NCBI GenBank assembly: GCA_002794105.1
Contig: PHFL01000039.1
Location: 222,561 to 286,560 of the forward strand
Length of the DNA stretch: 64,000 nucleotides
Source of the DNA: Candidatus Thermochlorobacter aerophilus
GTDB taxonomy: Bacteria; Bacteroidota; Chlorobiia; Chlorobiales; Thermochlorobacteraceae
Direction of reading: 5' to 3'
Positions 7,914 to 18,156 of this stretch are shown here, one piece after another. Numbering within the stretch: position 1 is the first letter of the stretch; each line of letters opens with the position of its first letter. Position numbers and translations under genes: made by a program. Below the pieces are notes generated by a model. That model ran no database searches. It was not told where the DNA came from and saw only the letters and a list, made by a program, of their open reading frames with translations.

Positions 7914-9473
7914 ATGCTCTCACAACTTTCTTCAGCAGCGGTGCTGGGCGTCGATGCACTTCAAATTGATGTCGAGACCAACTTGGATAGTGGGTTGCCT
8001 TCATTTATCGTCGTAGGGTTGCCTGATAGCGCCATAAAAGAAAGTCGTGAGCGCGTGCTGACGGCGCTAAAAAATTCTGGCTACGCTGCGCCTCCCAAAA
8101 AAATCACGGTCAATCTGGCGCCTGCCGATGTGCGCAAGGAAGGCACAGCGTTTGACTTACCGATTGCGATTGGCATTTTGGCGTGCATGGGCGTTGTGGC
8201 GCTTGAAGCGCTCAAAGGCGTTATGCTGCTTGGCGAATTAGCCCTCGATGGCGCCTTGCGGCGTATCTCTGGCGCATTGCCAATTGCGGTCATGGCAGCA
8301 CGCTCGAAGTTTTCACGCATCATTTTGCCAAAAGAAAATGCTAATGAAGCGGCGGTGGCCACATCGGCGCTCTCCTCGCCCTTGCGTGTCTATGGCGTTA
8401 CATCACTTCAAGAAGCAATTGATGTGCTGCATGACTCTGCCGATATTCCGCCCACAACGATTGACCTTCAGGACTACCTGAATTCGCCACCTGCCTACGC
8501 CGTCGACTTTGCTCACATCAAAGGTCAGCAAGATGCAAAACGCGCTATGGAAATTGCTGCCGCTGGCGGTCATAACATCATCATGATTGGACCGCCCGGT
8601 AGCGGCAAAACTCTGCTTGCCAAAGCACTGCCGAGTATTTTACCACCAATGCTGTTTGAAGAGGCGTTAGAGACCACGAAAATTTATTCGGTGGCAGGGC
8701 TCTTGCCTCCGGGCACAGCACTTCTGACACAGCGACCCTTTCGCAGCCCGCACCACACCAGTAGCAGTGTGGCGCTGATTGGCGGTGGTGTCTATGCCAA
8801 ACCCGGTGAAGTCAGCCTTGCGCATCACGGCGTGCTTTTTTTGGATGAACTGCCTGAATTTGCTCGCTCTACACTTGAAGTGCTGCGTCAGCCGCTGGAA
8901 GACCGCGAAGTAACGGTTGCTCGTGCCGCCATGTCAATCAAGTATCCAGCCAGTTTCATGTTGGTTGCCGCTATGAATCCCAGTCCAGCTGGCGCGCTAC
9001 GCGATGAAGAGGGAAATCTGACATCTACACCGCAACAAATTCAGCGCTATCTTTCCAAAATTTCTGGACCACTTTTGGATAGAATTGATATTCACATCGA
9101 TGTGCCGAAGGTCGATCACCATGCACTTTTGTCGAAAGACTCTGGCGAATGCTCTGCCACGATTCGTGAGCGCGTCATGAAAGCTCGAGAAATTCAGCAA
9201 CGACGCTTCAAAGCCTATCGCGCTCAATCTATATTTTGCAATGCACAAATGAATACAGCGCTGATTAAAGAGTTCTGCCAGCTCGATGCCGCTAGTGAAC
9301 AACGCCTTTTGGAGAGCATGAAACGCCTGAATTTGTCGGCACGCGCTTACGACCGCATCTTGAAAGTGAGTCGCACCATCGCTGACTTAGAGGGTTCCGA
9401 ACGTATTCAAATGAAACATCTTGTTCAGGCAATCCAATATCGCAGTCTCGACAGAGAATATTGGCATACTTAA
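7914..9473 (+). CDS. comM: YifB/ComM family Mg-chelatase-like AAA ATPase
   Basis: A 519-residue hexameric-type AAA+ ATPase; the ComM members act as branch-migration helicases during uptake and recombination of foreign DNA. Seen: N-terminal chelatase-like (S5-fold) domain (GLPSFIVVGLPDSAIKESRERV), Walker A GPPGSGKTLLAK, Walker B LFLDELPEF, and the RSPHHTSS motif. The start is placed at ATG 7914 because YifB proteins begin with a short MLxxxxSAAVLG stretch; an upstream TTG would overlap ugd. It is not a pigment chelatase: the true BchI of this genome is at 47.4-48.6 kb. Confidence 0.9.
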   Translation: MLSQLSSAAVLGVDALQIDVETNLDSGLPSFIVVGLPDSAIKESRERVLTALKNSGYAAPPKKITVNLAPADVRKEGTAFDLPIAIGILACMGVVALEALKGVMLLGELALDGALRRISGALPIAVMAARSKFSRIILPKENANEAAVATSALSSPLRVYGVTSLQEAIDVLHDSADIPPTTIDLQDYLNSPPAYAVDFAHIKGQQDAKRAMEIAAAGGHNIIMIGPPGSGKTLLAKALPSILPPMLFEEALETTKIYSVAGLLPPGTALLTQRPFRSPHHTSSSVALIGGGVYAKPGEVSLAHHGVLFLDELPEFARSTLEVLRQPLEDREVTVARAAMSIKYPASFMLVAAMNPSPAGALRDEEGNLTSTPQQIQRYLSKISGPLLDRIDIHIDVPKVDHHALLSKDSGECSATIRERVMKAREIQQRRFKAYRAQSIFCNAQMNTALIKEFCQLDAASEQRLLESMKRLNLSARAYDRILKVSRTIADLEGSERIQMKHLVQAIQYRSLDREYWHT

Positions 9474-9506
9474 CGCTCGCCGAGAAAACATTCTGGCTTC
9501 GAGCCC

Positions 9507-12218
9507 ATGAAGAACAGTAACTTTGATACCATCAATTATTTGACTCAAATCCATCCAGTCTTTCTTGTGAAATCATTTACTCTTCTGTTTCTTTTCAGCG
9601 TTCTTTTTGCTCGTCCGCTCGCAGCGCAGGTTTATACCTTTTTTGAAAACCGTGCTATCACGCCTACTTCTCCACGCGCCTATCCGCACACTCACACGCG
9701 CAAGATTATCCCACTTGTGGGTCCGTGGAAAGTTATCTTGCCCAGCGGACTTGAGAGCCAAGTGGAAGTGCCGTGCGCATTCAGCTTTTCAAACAAAGTC
9801 ACTTTTGAAAAATCTATTTTTCTCTCTAAGGACTTTGAGACGCGTGTGCTTACATTGGTTAGCGAGGGGATGGGGCAGTATTGCGAAATTTTTTTCAACG
9901 ACCAATTTGTCGGTGCACATACCACAGCGGCACCTTTCAGCATGGATATTCCCAGCGAAATGCTACTCATTGGAGCTGAAAATAAACTTTCTATCGTGTG
10001 TAATAGCCGCCTCGACGCACCAAACAGCTTTCCACTTGCGCCGCAAGCCCACGATAAGCGCCGCTTCTCAGGTCTTTTCCGAAATCTTTACCTTGTTGCC
10101 TCCTCACCTATTCGGCTCAACGACGTTGACTTTGATTATCAAGTCTTCGATACCCTGATTGCTTCTGCATCGCGCACGCCTGCACCACGCGCTGAAGTTC
10201 AACCTTGTGTGCGGCTCAATTTGGAGGTCAGCATCAAGCAGTTCGACCTACGCGGGGTTAGGCTACCTACCGATTCACTTGGTCAGAAAACTCTGTTTGC
10301 CTCTGCACAACTTTTTCTTGACACCCTTGCCGTTAGCGATAGACTTGCTCTTGCCCGCTTTGAGGCTGAAAACAACTATGTCCTTCGCACCCGCACTTCG
10401 CTACTACTACTCAATGCCAAGCTCTGGCAACCTGACTCGCCGACACGCTACCGATTACATCTTCTTCTTACCAGCGCAAGAGGCGATACGCTGGATGACT
10501 TATCCTTTTCTCTTGGCTTCAGAACCGTAGGTTTTGCCTCGGGCAAATTTCAACTCAATCGCAAGCCCTTTTTGCTCAAGGGCTTACACATCAGCGAAGA
10601 AACTGAGCAAAGTGCCAATGTTCTTTCACCTGACGATATTTTGCGCGACCTTTTACTGGCTCGCAGCGCCGGGGTTAATGCGCTTCGCTTTACTGAAATT
10701 CCTCATCCTCTTTGGTATCGCTTCTCTGACAGCCTTGGCTTCTTGGTTTTTCTTGAGCCCCCTGTTCGCAACGTGCCCACCAGTCTTTTGATTAAGCCCA
10801 GTTTTTCGCAGCACGCTGAATCTGCCTTGCAAGAGACTCTTGCGCTCTCAAAGTTCAGTCCATCGGTCATCGGCTACGGTCTCGGCGAAGGTTTGGATTT
10901 GGAAGATGGACGCACAGAAATTTACTTGCAACACCTTTCGACCCTTATCAAAACTCACACTTCAAGTCTGGTGTATTTTACACCGAAAGTCTTACAGCCC
11001 AGCTTACTTTGGAAGTATTCGGATTGCATTGCTTTCTCCGACCTTGGCGGCTCGTTTGACGAGTTCAAGAAAAAATTTGTGCTTGCTCAAACCCTTGCAA
11101 GTGCAGAAAAACCTATTTTAGTCTCAAGCTATGGCACACTTGCCGAAAGCAACAACCACAATGGCTACGGCGACACGCGCTCACTGGAATATCAAGCCAA
11201 GTTTTTGCTCGATCGCTTCCGCACCATTGAAGAGGCTTACAATCAGGCACAGCCTATTGCTGGCGGTTTTGCCTACACGCTATGCGACTACCATTTTGCT
11301 ATTGCGCCGCTTCTGCCTAATGAGGCACAAAACAAGTATCTGGCTACTTTTGGTGTGCTGTCGCTCAAGCGAGAAAAGAAAATGAGCTTTCAGATGCTCT
11401 CATCGCTCTACTTGGGTGAGCGCGTCACAAATCCTCCCATCGGTAGCCCGCGCCGGGAGTTTTCTCCATCGCTGATTTTGGCAAGCACATTTCTGACCAC
11501 ACTACTCGTCTATCTTATCAATGGCAATCGTCGGTTTCAGGAAAATCTGCAGCGTGCGCTTGTTCGCCCCGTCAATCTTTACATGGACATCCGTGACCAG
11601 CGCCTCTACACAATTTTTGACCCGCTTCTTCTACTTCTGATTCTATCGTTTATTTGGTCATCAATTCTGTCTGCATTCCTGCACAGCTTGCGCCTCAGTG
11701 AAGATTTGGATTTTTGGCTTTCTCATTTCATTCGCATACCCTTGCTGAAAGAGAGCATTAACTACCTTGTGCTTAACCCGCATGTAGCGATATTGGCTTT
11801 CGGACTTACTTTTTTCATACTCTCTTTGCTACTACCGCTTTTGGTGAAGTTCCTCATTGTGCTTGTTCGGCACACGCAGGTTAGTTACTTGCAACTGTTC
11901 CATGTCTGGACTTGGGCATGTGCGCAGTGGGTGGTGTTAGTTTTCATTGCCGCACTGATTGACCGCTTGGAGAACAGTGCATTTAATTTTGTAGCATTTG
12001 TGCTATCACTGATTCTTTTTCTGCTCTCGTTTGCTCGCTTTCTGAGAGGTATTTCAGTTGTGGCAGAGCTCAATCGGTTTGCGGTTTCTTTTACAGGCTT
12101 TCTGCTTCTTTCTTTTGGCTTGCTTGCACTGTTTTACCTGTCAGATACTTTTAATCACACTTTGGCGTATTTACAGTATCATTACGACGGGCTTAAGACC
12201 TTTTCCATTCAACCCTAA
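9507..12218 (+). CDS. Membrane-bound GH2-like protein with degenerate catalytic positions
   Basis: A 903-residue protein with a signal peptide (about 20-41). A beta-galactosidase/beta-mannosidase-like sugar-binding domain follows (LVGPWKVILPSG...), then a TIM-barrel region with the GH2 landmarks FQLNRKPFLLKG and LLARSAGVNALRF. The acid/base motif usually ending in NE reads GYGLGEG. Where a nucleophile glutamate is expected (KPILVSSYGT) there is serine. The last 250 residues hold about five or six membrane spans. It may therefore bind rather than cleave glycans; the alignment is by eye. Neighbours (comM, smc) do not help. Confidence 0.6.
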   Translation: MKNSNFDTINYLTQIHPVFLVKSFTLLFLFSVLFARPLAAQVYTFFENRAITPTSPRAYPHTHTRKIIPLVGPWKVILPSGLESQVEVPCAFSFSNKVTFEKSIFLSKDFETRVLTLVSEGMGQYCEIFFNDQFVGAHTTAAPFSMDIPSEMLLIGAENKLSIVCNSRLDAPNSFPLAPQAHDKRRFSGLFRNLYLVASSPIRLNDVDFDYQVFDTLIASASRTPAPRAEVQPCVRLNLEVSIKQFDLRGVRLPTDSLGQKTLFASAQLFLDTLAVSDRLALARFEAENNYVLRTRTSLLLLNAKLWQPDSPTRYRLHLLLTSARGDTLDDLSFSLGFRTVGFASGKFQLNRKPFLLKGLHISEETEQSANVLSPDDILRDLLLARSAGVNALRFTEIPHPLWYRFSDSLGFLVFLEPPVRNVPTSLLIKPSFSQHAESALQETLALSKFSPSVIGYGLGEGLDLEDGRTEIYLQHLSTLIKTHTSSLVYFTPKVLQPSLLWKYSDCIAFSDLGGSFDEFKKKFVLAQTLASAEKPILVSSYGTLAESNNHNGYGDTRSLEYQAKFLLDRFRTIEEAYNQAQPIAGGFAYTLCDYHFAIAPLLPNEAQNKYLATFGVLSLKREKKMSFQMLSSLYLGERVTNPPIGSPRREFSPSLILASTFLTTLLVYLINGNRRFQENLQRALVRPVNLYMDIRDQRLYTIFDPLLLLLILSFIWSSILSAFLHSLRLSEDLDFWLSHFIRIPLLKESINYLVLNPHVAILAFGLTFFILSLLLPLLVKFLIVLVRHTQVSYLQLFHVWTWACAQWVVLVFIAALIDRLENSAFNFVAFVLSLILFLLSFARFLRGISVVAELNRFAVSFTGFLLLSFGLLALFYLSDTFNHTLAYLQYHYDGLKTFSIQP

Positions 12219-12236
12219 AAACGCCGTGTCTTTTCC

Positions 12237-15200
12237 ATGTTTCTTTCGCGTTTAGAAGTCTTTGGGTTTAAAAGTTTTGCGCAGCGTGTTCAGCTCAAAT
12301 TTGATAGCGGGCTGACGGCGATTGTCGGTCCAAACGGCTGCGGCAAAACAAACATTGTCGATGCCATTCGCTGGGTATTGGGCGAACAAAAAACCAGCGT
12401 GCTGCGCTCCGACAAGATGGAAAATGTCATCTTTAACGGCACCAAAACTCGCAAGCCACTGGGCATGTCGGAGGTCTCAATTACGATTGAAAATACGCGC
12501 AATCTTCTTCCTACCGAGTATAGCGAAGTAACCATCACGCGTCGGCTCTACCGCAATGGCGAAAGTGAATACCTGCTCAACAAAGTGCCCTGCCGACTCA
12601 AAGACATCACTGACCTCTTTGCCGACACGGGCATGGGCAGCGATGCTTATTCCGTTATCGAGCTCAAAATGATTGAGCAAATTCTCTCCGATAATGCTGA
12701 AGAACGTCGCCGCCTGTTTGAAGAAGCGGCTGGCATCACCAAATACAAACAGCGCCGCAAACAAACCTTCAAAAAATTAGAGACCACTGCGCAAGATTTA
12801 TCTCGTGTTCAGGATATTGTGTTGGAGGTCGAAAAGAAAGTTGCCTCGCTCGAACGCCAAGCCAAGAAAGCTGAACAAGCCCGCCAAGTGCGCGAAGAAC
12901 TTCGCCAGCTTGAAATCGCCATCGCTGAGCGTGAGCTAGCTTCACTTCGCCAATTGAGCCTGCCGCTTACAGAAAAACTCTCTGCGCACGAGCAAGAAAA
13001 ACTCGCCCTGACCGCTCAACTCGACATGCTCGATGCCGAAATCCAAGAAAAATCCAAATCGCTCCTCGACCTTGAAAAATCTTTAGCCAGCGTGCAGAAA
13101 GACATCAACCAAAAAACTGAACTTATCACCGCTACGGAAAAACAAATTCTTTCAAACGAAGAACGCCAGAAACTTCTCTCCGCAAACCTTTCGCGCGCAC
13201 AGCAGGAACTCGATAGCATCCGACTCAAGCTCTCGGAACTCAACGAACGCAAACTCTCGCTCCAAGAAGAACTGCGGCTCAAAGAATCAGACCTTGCCCA
13301 GCAGCGAGAGGCTTTTGAGACCTGTCGCGCTGCCTTTGCCGCCGCCGAACAGCATCTGCGTGAGCAGCGCCAATCTATTGAAGCACTACGCGCCGCTTCT
13401 TCTGAACTCTCCAAAACCATCAGCACGCTGACTCTCGAGCGCCAAGCTCTTCTGAATCGCATTGAAAGTTTGGAGTCGCAGCGCCAGCAAAGCGACCTGC
13501 GCCGCAGTGAACTTGAGCAAAAGATTGCTGAACGGCGCTCACAAATGCAGACACTCACACAAGAACTCGAGACGGCACGCACTGCACTCAGCGAACGCAT
13601 TGCCACTCTCGAGAGTGCTAAAACGCGCCGCAGCGAACTGCAAGCCGAACTGGAAGTCGAAAAGGAAAAACTTCTGCACCTGCGTAGCACACGCGATGCC
13701 ACACAAAATCGCATTGCCTTTCTTCAATCGCTCTTGGAAAGCTATGAAGGTCTGCCAGAAGGCGTGAAGTTTTTGGACCTCGAACAACACAAGCGCTTCG
13801 GACTTGGCAGCCTTGCCGACCTTGTCTCAACAGACAATGACTACAAACTTGCCCTTGCTGCCGCTCTTGGTGATTCGCAAAGCTACTACATCTCCCGCAC
13901 GCTCGAAGATGCCCTGCAAGCTATCGCCGCACTTCAAGCCGCTGGCAAAGGCAAACTCACTTTCGCCCTGCTGGATAGACTTTCTCAACACCTACAGCCT
14001 GTTTCTGCTTTCCCAAGCAACCTTCTGCGCCTCGTCGATGTCGTGCGTGCCGCACCAGAGATTCGCCCTGTCTTGGATATTCTAATTGGTCATGTCGTTG
14101 TTGCTTCAGATTTGGAGCAGGCAATGCAGATTGCATCGGCGTATCCTCATCTTGAAGTGGTTACGCGGTCGGGCGAAAAAATCAGTGCGCGTGGTTTCAT
14201 TCGTGGCGGGAGCATCAAGGAGTCGGAAGGTATACGCATCGGCAAACAAGAAGAACTGGCTCAACTGCTCGAGCAACAACACGCCATCAGTCAGAGCATT
14301 CTTTCAACCGAACAGCGCATTCAAGCCTTGCAACAAGCAATTTCTGACATCAACATCACGGCTTTAGAGCAAGAGATTCGCCGTGCTGAACAAAGCGTTA
14401 TTGAACTTGAAAAACGCCTTTCACAAGCTGACTTTGAATGCAACTCGTTTGAGAAAGAAATCACCGACTTGCATGCTCGTCTTGCTTTGCTTGCCGAAGA
14501 GCGTCAGCAATTTGAGCAGTCTTTGTCGTCGCTTCAGCCTGAACTTGCTGCGCTTCAGTCGCGCTTGCACACTCTGCAGCATGAGCTTGAAGAACGCTTA
14601 AGCACCCTTCAGCACTCTGAGCAAACGCTTCAAGCCGAAAATGCCACCCTTCAGGAAAAAAGCCTTCAACTCAAAGAGTGCGAGTTTAGTGTCGAAAAAC
14701 TGCGCACCACGATGCAAAACCTTGAGCATGAACGCAATAGCATCATTCGCCAGCAGCAAAAATTGCATGCCGAAAGTGAGCAAAGCAAAGATGAGATTTT
14801 CCGGCTGCAGAGTGAGCTGGAAACCATGAACGACAATCTCAAACGGCTCTACGAAGAGCGTGCACTCGTGCAACATCGTTGCCATGAGCTTGAAGGACTT
14901 GTCTCCACGCACCGAGCAGACATCAACCAAAGCGAAGCCAAGCTGCGTGACCTTTCACGCCAGCGCGAGGTGGTCTCTCAGATGATTTTGGAATTTCAGC
15001 AGCAGCTTTCCCAGTATGCACTCAAAGCCGAACATCTTCGCACCGTGATAAAAAATGAGTATGATGTCGAGCTCGAGGAAAAAACCTTCGCCGCCGACGA
15101 TACCTTTGAGATGCAAGCCGCACAAGAGCGCGCTGTGCAACTTCGACAAAAACTCAAGTCGCTCGGTCTTGTCAATGAACTTGCACTTCAGGAGTATGAG

Positions 15201-15773
15201 GAAGAAAAAAAGCGGCTTGATTTTCTTATCTCGCAGCGCGATGACCTATTGCAAGCTGAAAAACAGCTCCGCGACACCATTGAGGAAATCAATCGCACGG
15301 CGCTTGAACTTTTCAACAAAACTTTTCAACAGATTCGCCAGAATTTCATCAACATTTTCCGTGAGCTCTTTAGCGAAGGCGATGAAGCTGACCTTATTTT
15401 GCAAGATGCTGACGACCCCTTAGAAGCCGATATTCAGATTATTGCCAAACCCAAGGGCAAGCGTCCACAATCTATCACGCTGCTATCGGGCGGTGAAAAA
15501 ACTCTGACAGCAACTGCTTTGCTTTTTGCCATTTACCTTGTCAAGCCCAGCCCCTTCTGCATTCTCGATGAAGTTGATGCGCCGCTCGACGATGCCAATA
15601 TCGACCGCTTTGTCCGCCTGCTCAAAAAATTTGCAACGGATACGCAGTTTATCATTGTTACACACAACAAGCGCACCATGGAAGCTGCCCAGACACTCTA
15701 CGGCGTTACTATGGAAGAAGAAGGTGTCTCGAAACTTGTCGCCGTGCGTCTCGAAGACATAGAGAAAAATTAA
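12237..15773 (+). CDS. smc: Chromosome segregation protein SMC
   Basis: An 1178-residue SMC ATPase that organises and segregates the chromosome as a dimer with kleisin ScpA and ScpB. Seen: N-terminal head with GPNGCGKTNIVDAIRWVLGEQ, a long coiled coil (about 170-500), the hinge (about 505-650, EGVKFLDLEQHKRFGLGSLADL), a second coiled coil (about 670-1000), then the C-terminal head with the ABC signature LLSGGEKTLTATALLFA and Walker B PFCILDEVDAPLDDANIDRF. Full length and intact. ATG 12237 follows the previous stop by 18 bases. Confidence 0.95.
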   Translation: MFLSRLEVFGFKSFAQRVQLKFDSGLTAIVGPNGCGKTNIVDAIRWVLGEQKTSVLRSDKMENVIFNGTKTRKPLGMSEVSITIENTRNLLPTEYSEVTITRRLYRNGESEYLLNKVPCRLKDITDLFADTGMGSDAYSVIELKMIEQILSDNAEERRRLFEEAAGITKYKQRRKQTFKKLETTAQDLSRVQDIVLEVEKKVASLERQAKKAEQARQVREELRQLEIAIAERELASLRQLSLPLTEKLSAHEQEKLALTAQLDMLDAEIQEKSKSLLDLEKSLASVQKDINQKTELITATEKQILSNEERQKLLSANLSRAQQELDSIRLKLSELNERKLSLQEELRLKESDLAQQREAFETCRAAFAAAEQHLREQRQSIEALRAASSELSKTISTLTLERQALLNRIESLESQRQQSDLRRSELEQKIAERRSQMQTLTQELETARTALSERIATLESAKTRRSELQAELEVEKEKLLHLRSTRDATQNRIAFLQSLLESYEGLPEGVKFLDLEQHKRFGLGSLADLVSTDNDYKLALAAALGDSQSYYISRTLEDALQAIAALQAAGKGKLTFALLDRLSQHLQPVSAFPSNLLRLVDVVRAAPEIRPVLDILIGHVVVASDLEQAMQIASAYPHLEVVTRSGEKISARGFIRGGSIKESEGIRIGKQEELAQLLEQQHAISQSILSTEQRIQALQQAISDINITALEQEIRRAEQSVIELEKRLSQADFECNSFEKEITDLHARLALLAEERQQFEQSLSSLQPELAALQSRLHTLQHELEERLSTLQHSEQTLQAENATLQEKSLQLKECEFSVEKLRTTMQNLEHERNSIIRQQQKLHAESEQSKDEIFRLQSELETMNDNLKRLYEERALVQHRCHELEGLVSTHRADINQSEAKLRDLSRQREVVSQMILEFQQQLSQYALKAEHLRTVIKNEYDVELEEKTFAADDTFEMQAAQERAVQLRQKLKSLGLVNELALQEYEEEKKRLDFLISQRDDLLQAEKQLRDTIEEINRTALELFNKTFQQIRQNFINIFRELFSEGDEADLILQDADDPLEADIQIIAKPKGKRPQSITLLSGGEKTLTATALLFAIYLVKPSPFCILDEVDAPLDDANIDRFVRLLKKFATDTQFIIVTHNKRTMEAAQTLYGVTMEEEGVSKLVAVRLEDIEKN

Positions 15774-15786
15774 TTCATATGTGCAG

Positions 15787-16479
15787 ATGAGGCATAAGCT
15801 CGTTCTCTTTGACATTGATGGCACGCTGCTCAAGGTCGAAGGCGTCAGTCGCAATGCGCTGATTGATTCGCTCAAAAGCGTCTATGGCACAGCAGGCTCT
15901 GCCTATACGCATGATTTTGCTGGTAAGCTCGACAGTGTCATCATCTCCGAAGTCATGCGCGCCGCTGGATTCAATGATGAACAAATTGCCCGTGGCTTTC
16001 AAGAAGTCAAACAAACTTACATTCGGCTCTTCAAAGCACGCGTCACTGCCGCACATATCAAGGTCATGGTAGGTGTGGTTGAGTTGCTGGAACGCTTGGC
16101 ACAGTGCAAATACGTGACACTTGGTCTGCTAACCGGCAATTTTGAAGAGTCTGGTCGATATAAAGTTGCCTTGCCCAATCTTAACCACTACTTTCCGTTT
16201 GGTGCCTTTGCCGACGATGCCCAGACGCGCAACGAACTCCCACCGATTGCTGTCGAGCGTGCGTATGCCTACACTGGTCGGCGCTTCGAAGGCAAAGATG
16301 TGGTCATCATTGGCGACACACCGCACGACATTACCTGCGCCAAAGTTCTCGACTCCAAGTCTATTGCCGTTGCCACCGGTTTTTACAACGAAGCGCAACT
16401 GCGCGCCCACTCACCAGACCATGTCTTTAGCAACCTCGCCGATACTGACGCCGTCTTAGAAACTATTCTTTCACCATGA
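15787..16479 (+). CDS. HAD-superfamily phosphatase
   Basis: About 230 residues of a haloacid dehalogenase-type hydrolase similar to phosphoglycolate phosphatases. Motif I is FDIDGTLLK, motif II LLTGN, and motif IV GDTPHDI. The substrate is uncertain; the phosphoglycolate role is only a family guess. ATG 15787 is preferred over GTG 15781. It overlaps aroA by 4 bases (ATGA), indicating translational coupling, and follows smc by a few bases. Confidence 0.8.
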   Translation: MRHKLVLFDIDGTLLKVEGVSRNALIDSLKSVYGTAGSAYTHDFAGKLDSVIISEVMRAAGFNDEQIARGFQEVKQTYIRLFKARVTAAHIKVMVGVVELLERLAQCKYVTLGLLTGNFEESGRYKVALPNLNHYFPFGAFADDAQTRNELPPIAVERAYAYTGRRFEGKDVVIIGDTPHDITCAKVLDSKSIAVATGFYNEAQLRAHSPDHVFSNLADTDAVLETILSP

Positions 16480-17783
16480 GTGCAACCACACTGTCTGTGC
16501 GCGGCGTGCTGGATACTTTACCGCCCGACAAATCCATTTCCCACCGTGCTGCGCTCATTGCTGCTCTTGCTCGGGGCACTTCTCACATTGAGAACTTCTC
16601 GGCTGGGTTTGACAACCAAACTACGCTCCACGCTTTGCGCCAAGTTGGCGTCGAGTTTGAGCAGACTATTCACCCCGATGGGCGTCGCAGTGTGGTCATT
16701 CGTTCCAACGGTCTTTGGAGTCTTAAACCGCCATCTGCGCCGATTGAGTGCAATAATTCTGGCTCGACGATGCGTATGCTTTCTGGCATTTTGGCGGCAC
16801 AGCCTTTTTCCTCAACCCTGCTTGGCGATGCTTCTCTGATGCGGCGCCCGATGCGGCGTATTGCCGAACCGCTTTCAAAAATGGGCGCAAAAATTGAACT
16901 TTCTGCCGCTGACACTGCCCCAATTCACATTCATGGCTCAAAAACGCTGCAACCAATTTCTTATGCGTCACCAATTGCCTCGGCGCAAGTCAAGTCGGCT
17001 ATTATCCTTGCCGCTTTGCACGCCGATGGCATTAGCGAAGTAATTGAACCAGCCCGCTCACGCAACCACACCGAATTGATGCTTGGCTTGGAGACGGAGA
17101 CCCTTAGTGACGGTCGCTACAAGGTCAAAATCAAAGGTCAAATGGAACCACTGGCACAAGACTATGTAATTCCTGCCGACCCTTCTGCAGCTTGCTTTAT
17201 CATCGCCTTTGCTTTGCTTGCCTCTCGTTCAGAGTTGGTCTTAAAAAACGTCTGTCTCAATCCCACGCGTGTGGCTTACTTGGATTTGCTTCGTGCTGCG
17301 GGCGCTGCGCTCACGATTGAAAATCTGCACTACTCGGGCGGCGAGCCTATCGGCGATATTGTGCTTTCCAATTCTTCTCTTTCCTCTCCTTTGAACATCT
17401 CTGGCGAGCCACTGGTGGCATGCATCATTGATGAAATTCCTATGCTGGCTGTGCTTTCTGCACTTGCAACCGAGCGCTTTTCGCTCTCCGATGCCAAAGA
17501 ACTGCGCACAAAAGAGTCAGACCGTATTGCCGCACTGGTCTTGAACTTGCGCGCACTTGGCTTTGCTTGTGAAGAATACGCCGACGGTTTTCGAGTGCTC
17601 GGGCGCGAAAAAATTCCGACCACGAAGGTTCGCATCGACACCTTCCATGACCACCGCATTGCCATGAGCTTTCACATTGCCTCATATTTCTCTGGCGCCG
17701 ACCTTGCGCTCTCCGAACAGTCTTCAGTTAGTGTCTCCTTTCCAAATTTCTTTCAAACCCTTCAGATGCTCATTCACTCTTAG
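16476..17783 (+). CDS. aroA: 3-phosphoshikimate 1-carboxyvinyltransferase (EPSP synthase)
   Basis: A 435-residue enzyme of the shikimate pathway joining phosphoenolpyruvate and shikimate-3-phosphate. Seen: LPPDKSISHRAALIAALA near the N-terminus (substrate lysine and serine), CNNSGSTMRMLSG, SASAQVKSAIILAAL-like segment (IASAQVKSAIILAAL), AKELRTKESDRI and the final FHDHRIAMSF. Length is normal. It starts within the last codons of the HAD gene. Confidence 0.95.
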   Translation: MSATTLSVRGVLDTLPPDKSISHRAALIAALARGTSHIENFSAGFDNQTTLHALRQVGVEFEQTIHPDGRRSVVIRSNGLWSLKPPSAPIECNNSGSTMRMLSGILAAQPFSSTLLGDASLMRRPMRRIAEPLSKMGAKIELSAADTAPIHIHGSKTLQPISYASPIASAQVKSAIILAALHADGISEVIEPARSRNHTELMLGLETETLSDGRYKVKIKGQMEPLAQDYVIPADPSAACFIIAFALLASRSELVLKNVCLNPTRVAYLDLLRAAGAALTIENLHYSGGEPIGDIVLSNSSLSSPLNISGEPLVACIIDEIPMLAVLSALATERFSLSDAKELRTKESDRIAALVLNLRALGFACEEYADGFRVLGREKIPTTKVRIDTFHDHRIAMSFHIASYFSGADLALSEQSSVSVSFPNFFQTLQMLIHS

Positions 17784-17838
17784 TTGTGTTGATAAATGAG
17801 TGTGTAGGTTTTTTGCACTGTTCTGTTACTTGTCTTTT

Positions 17839-17899
17839 GTCATTCTGAACAACAGCGAGTAATCGATTATGGGATGCTTCACTTCGTTCAGCATGACAG
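17839..17899. repeat. Intergenic imperfect palindrome (TGTCATTCTGA family)
   Basis: A roughly 60-bp imperfect inverted repeat starting TGTCATTCTGAAC and ending GTTCAGCATGACA, with GATGCTTCACTTCG inside. It belongs with the two copies near 56 kb and is the type of short dispersed element found between genes in many Bacteroidota, Chlorobi and related genomes. A fragment of the same kind (CATTCCGAGC...GCGAGGAAT) lies at 18049-18073. Confidence 0.6.
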
Positions 17900-17950
17900 A
17901 CCAGCTTCGCATTCTTCGTGAGTATCTTGGTGCGCTTTGTGGTTTGCTTA

Positions 17951-18045
17951 CCTCACCCTAACCCTCTCCTTGGGAGAAGGAATTTGCTTCTTGTCCCTCT
18001 CCTATTTTGTAGGAGAGAGATGTCTGCAGAGCAGACAGGGTGAGG
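17951..18045. repeat. Intergenic palindromic repeat (CCTCACCCT family)
   Basis: A 95-bp element bounded by CCTCACCCT and its complement AGGGTGAGG, with inner inverted pieces (CCCTCTCCT / AGGAGAG). The form resembles a small non-autonomous mobile element; no transposase is present. It lies in the gap between aroA and the next gene, so that gap (17784-18156) is filled mainly by repeats. Confidence 0.6.
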
Positions 18046-18156
18046 TGCCATTCCGAGCCAGAGCGAGGAATTGTCAACTCAACCTATGGTTGTGAGCTTT
18101 GAACGAACTAATAAATGCGTTAGATTTTGCAGGCAAACACTAAATCTGCACGAAGT

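Noticed and set aside
7914..9473. Second magnesium chelatase subunit for pigment synthesis
   Set aside because: The N-terminal domain and GLPSFIVVGLPDSA motif are those of YifB/ComM; BchI is clearly encoded at 47.4-48.6 kb.
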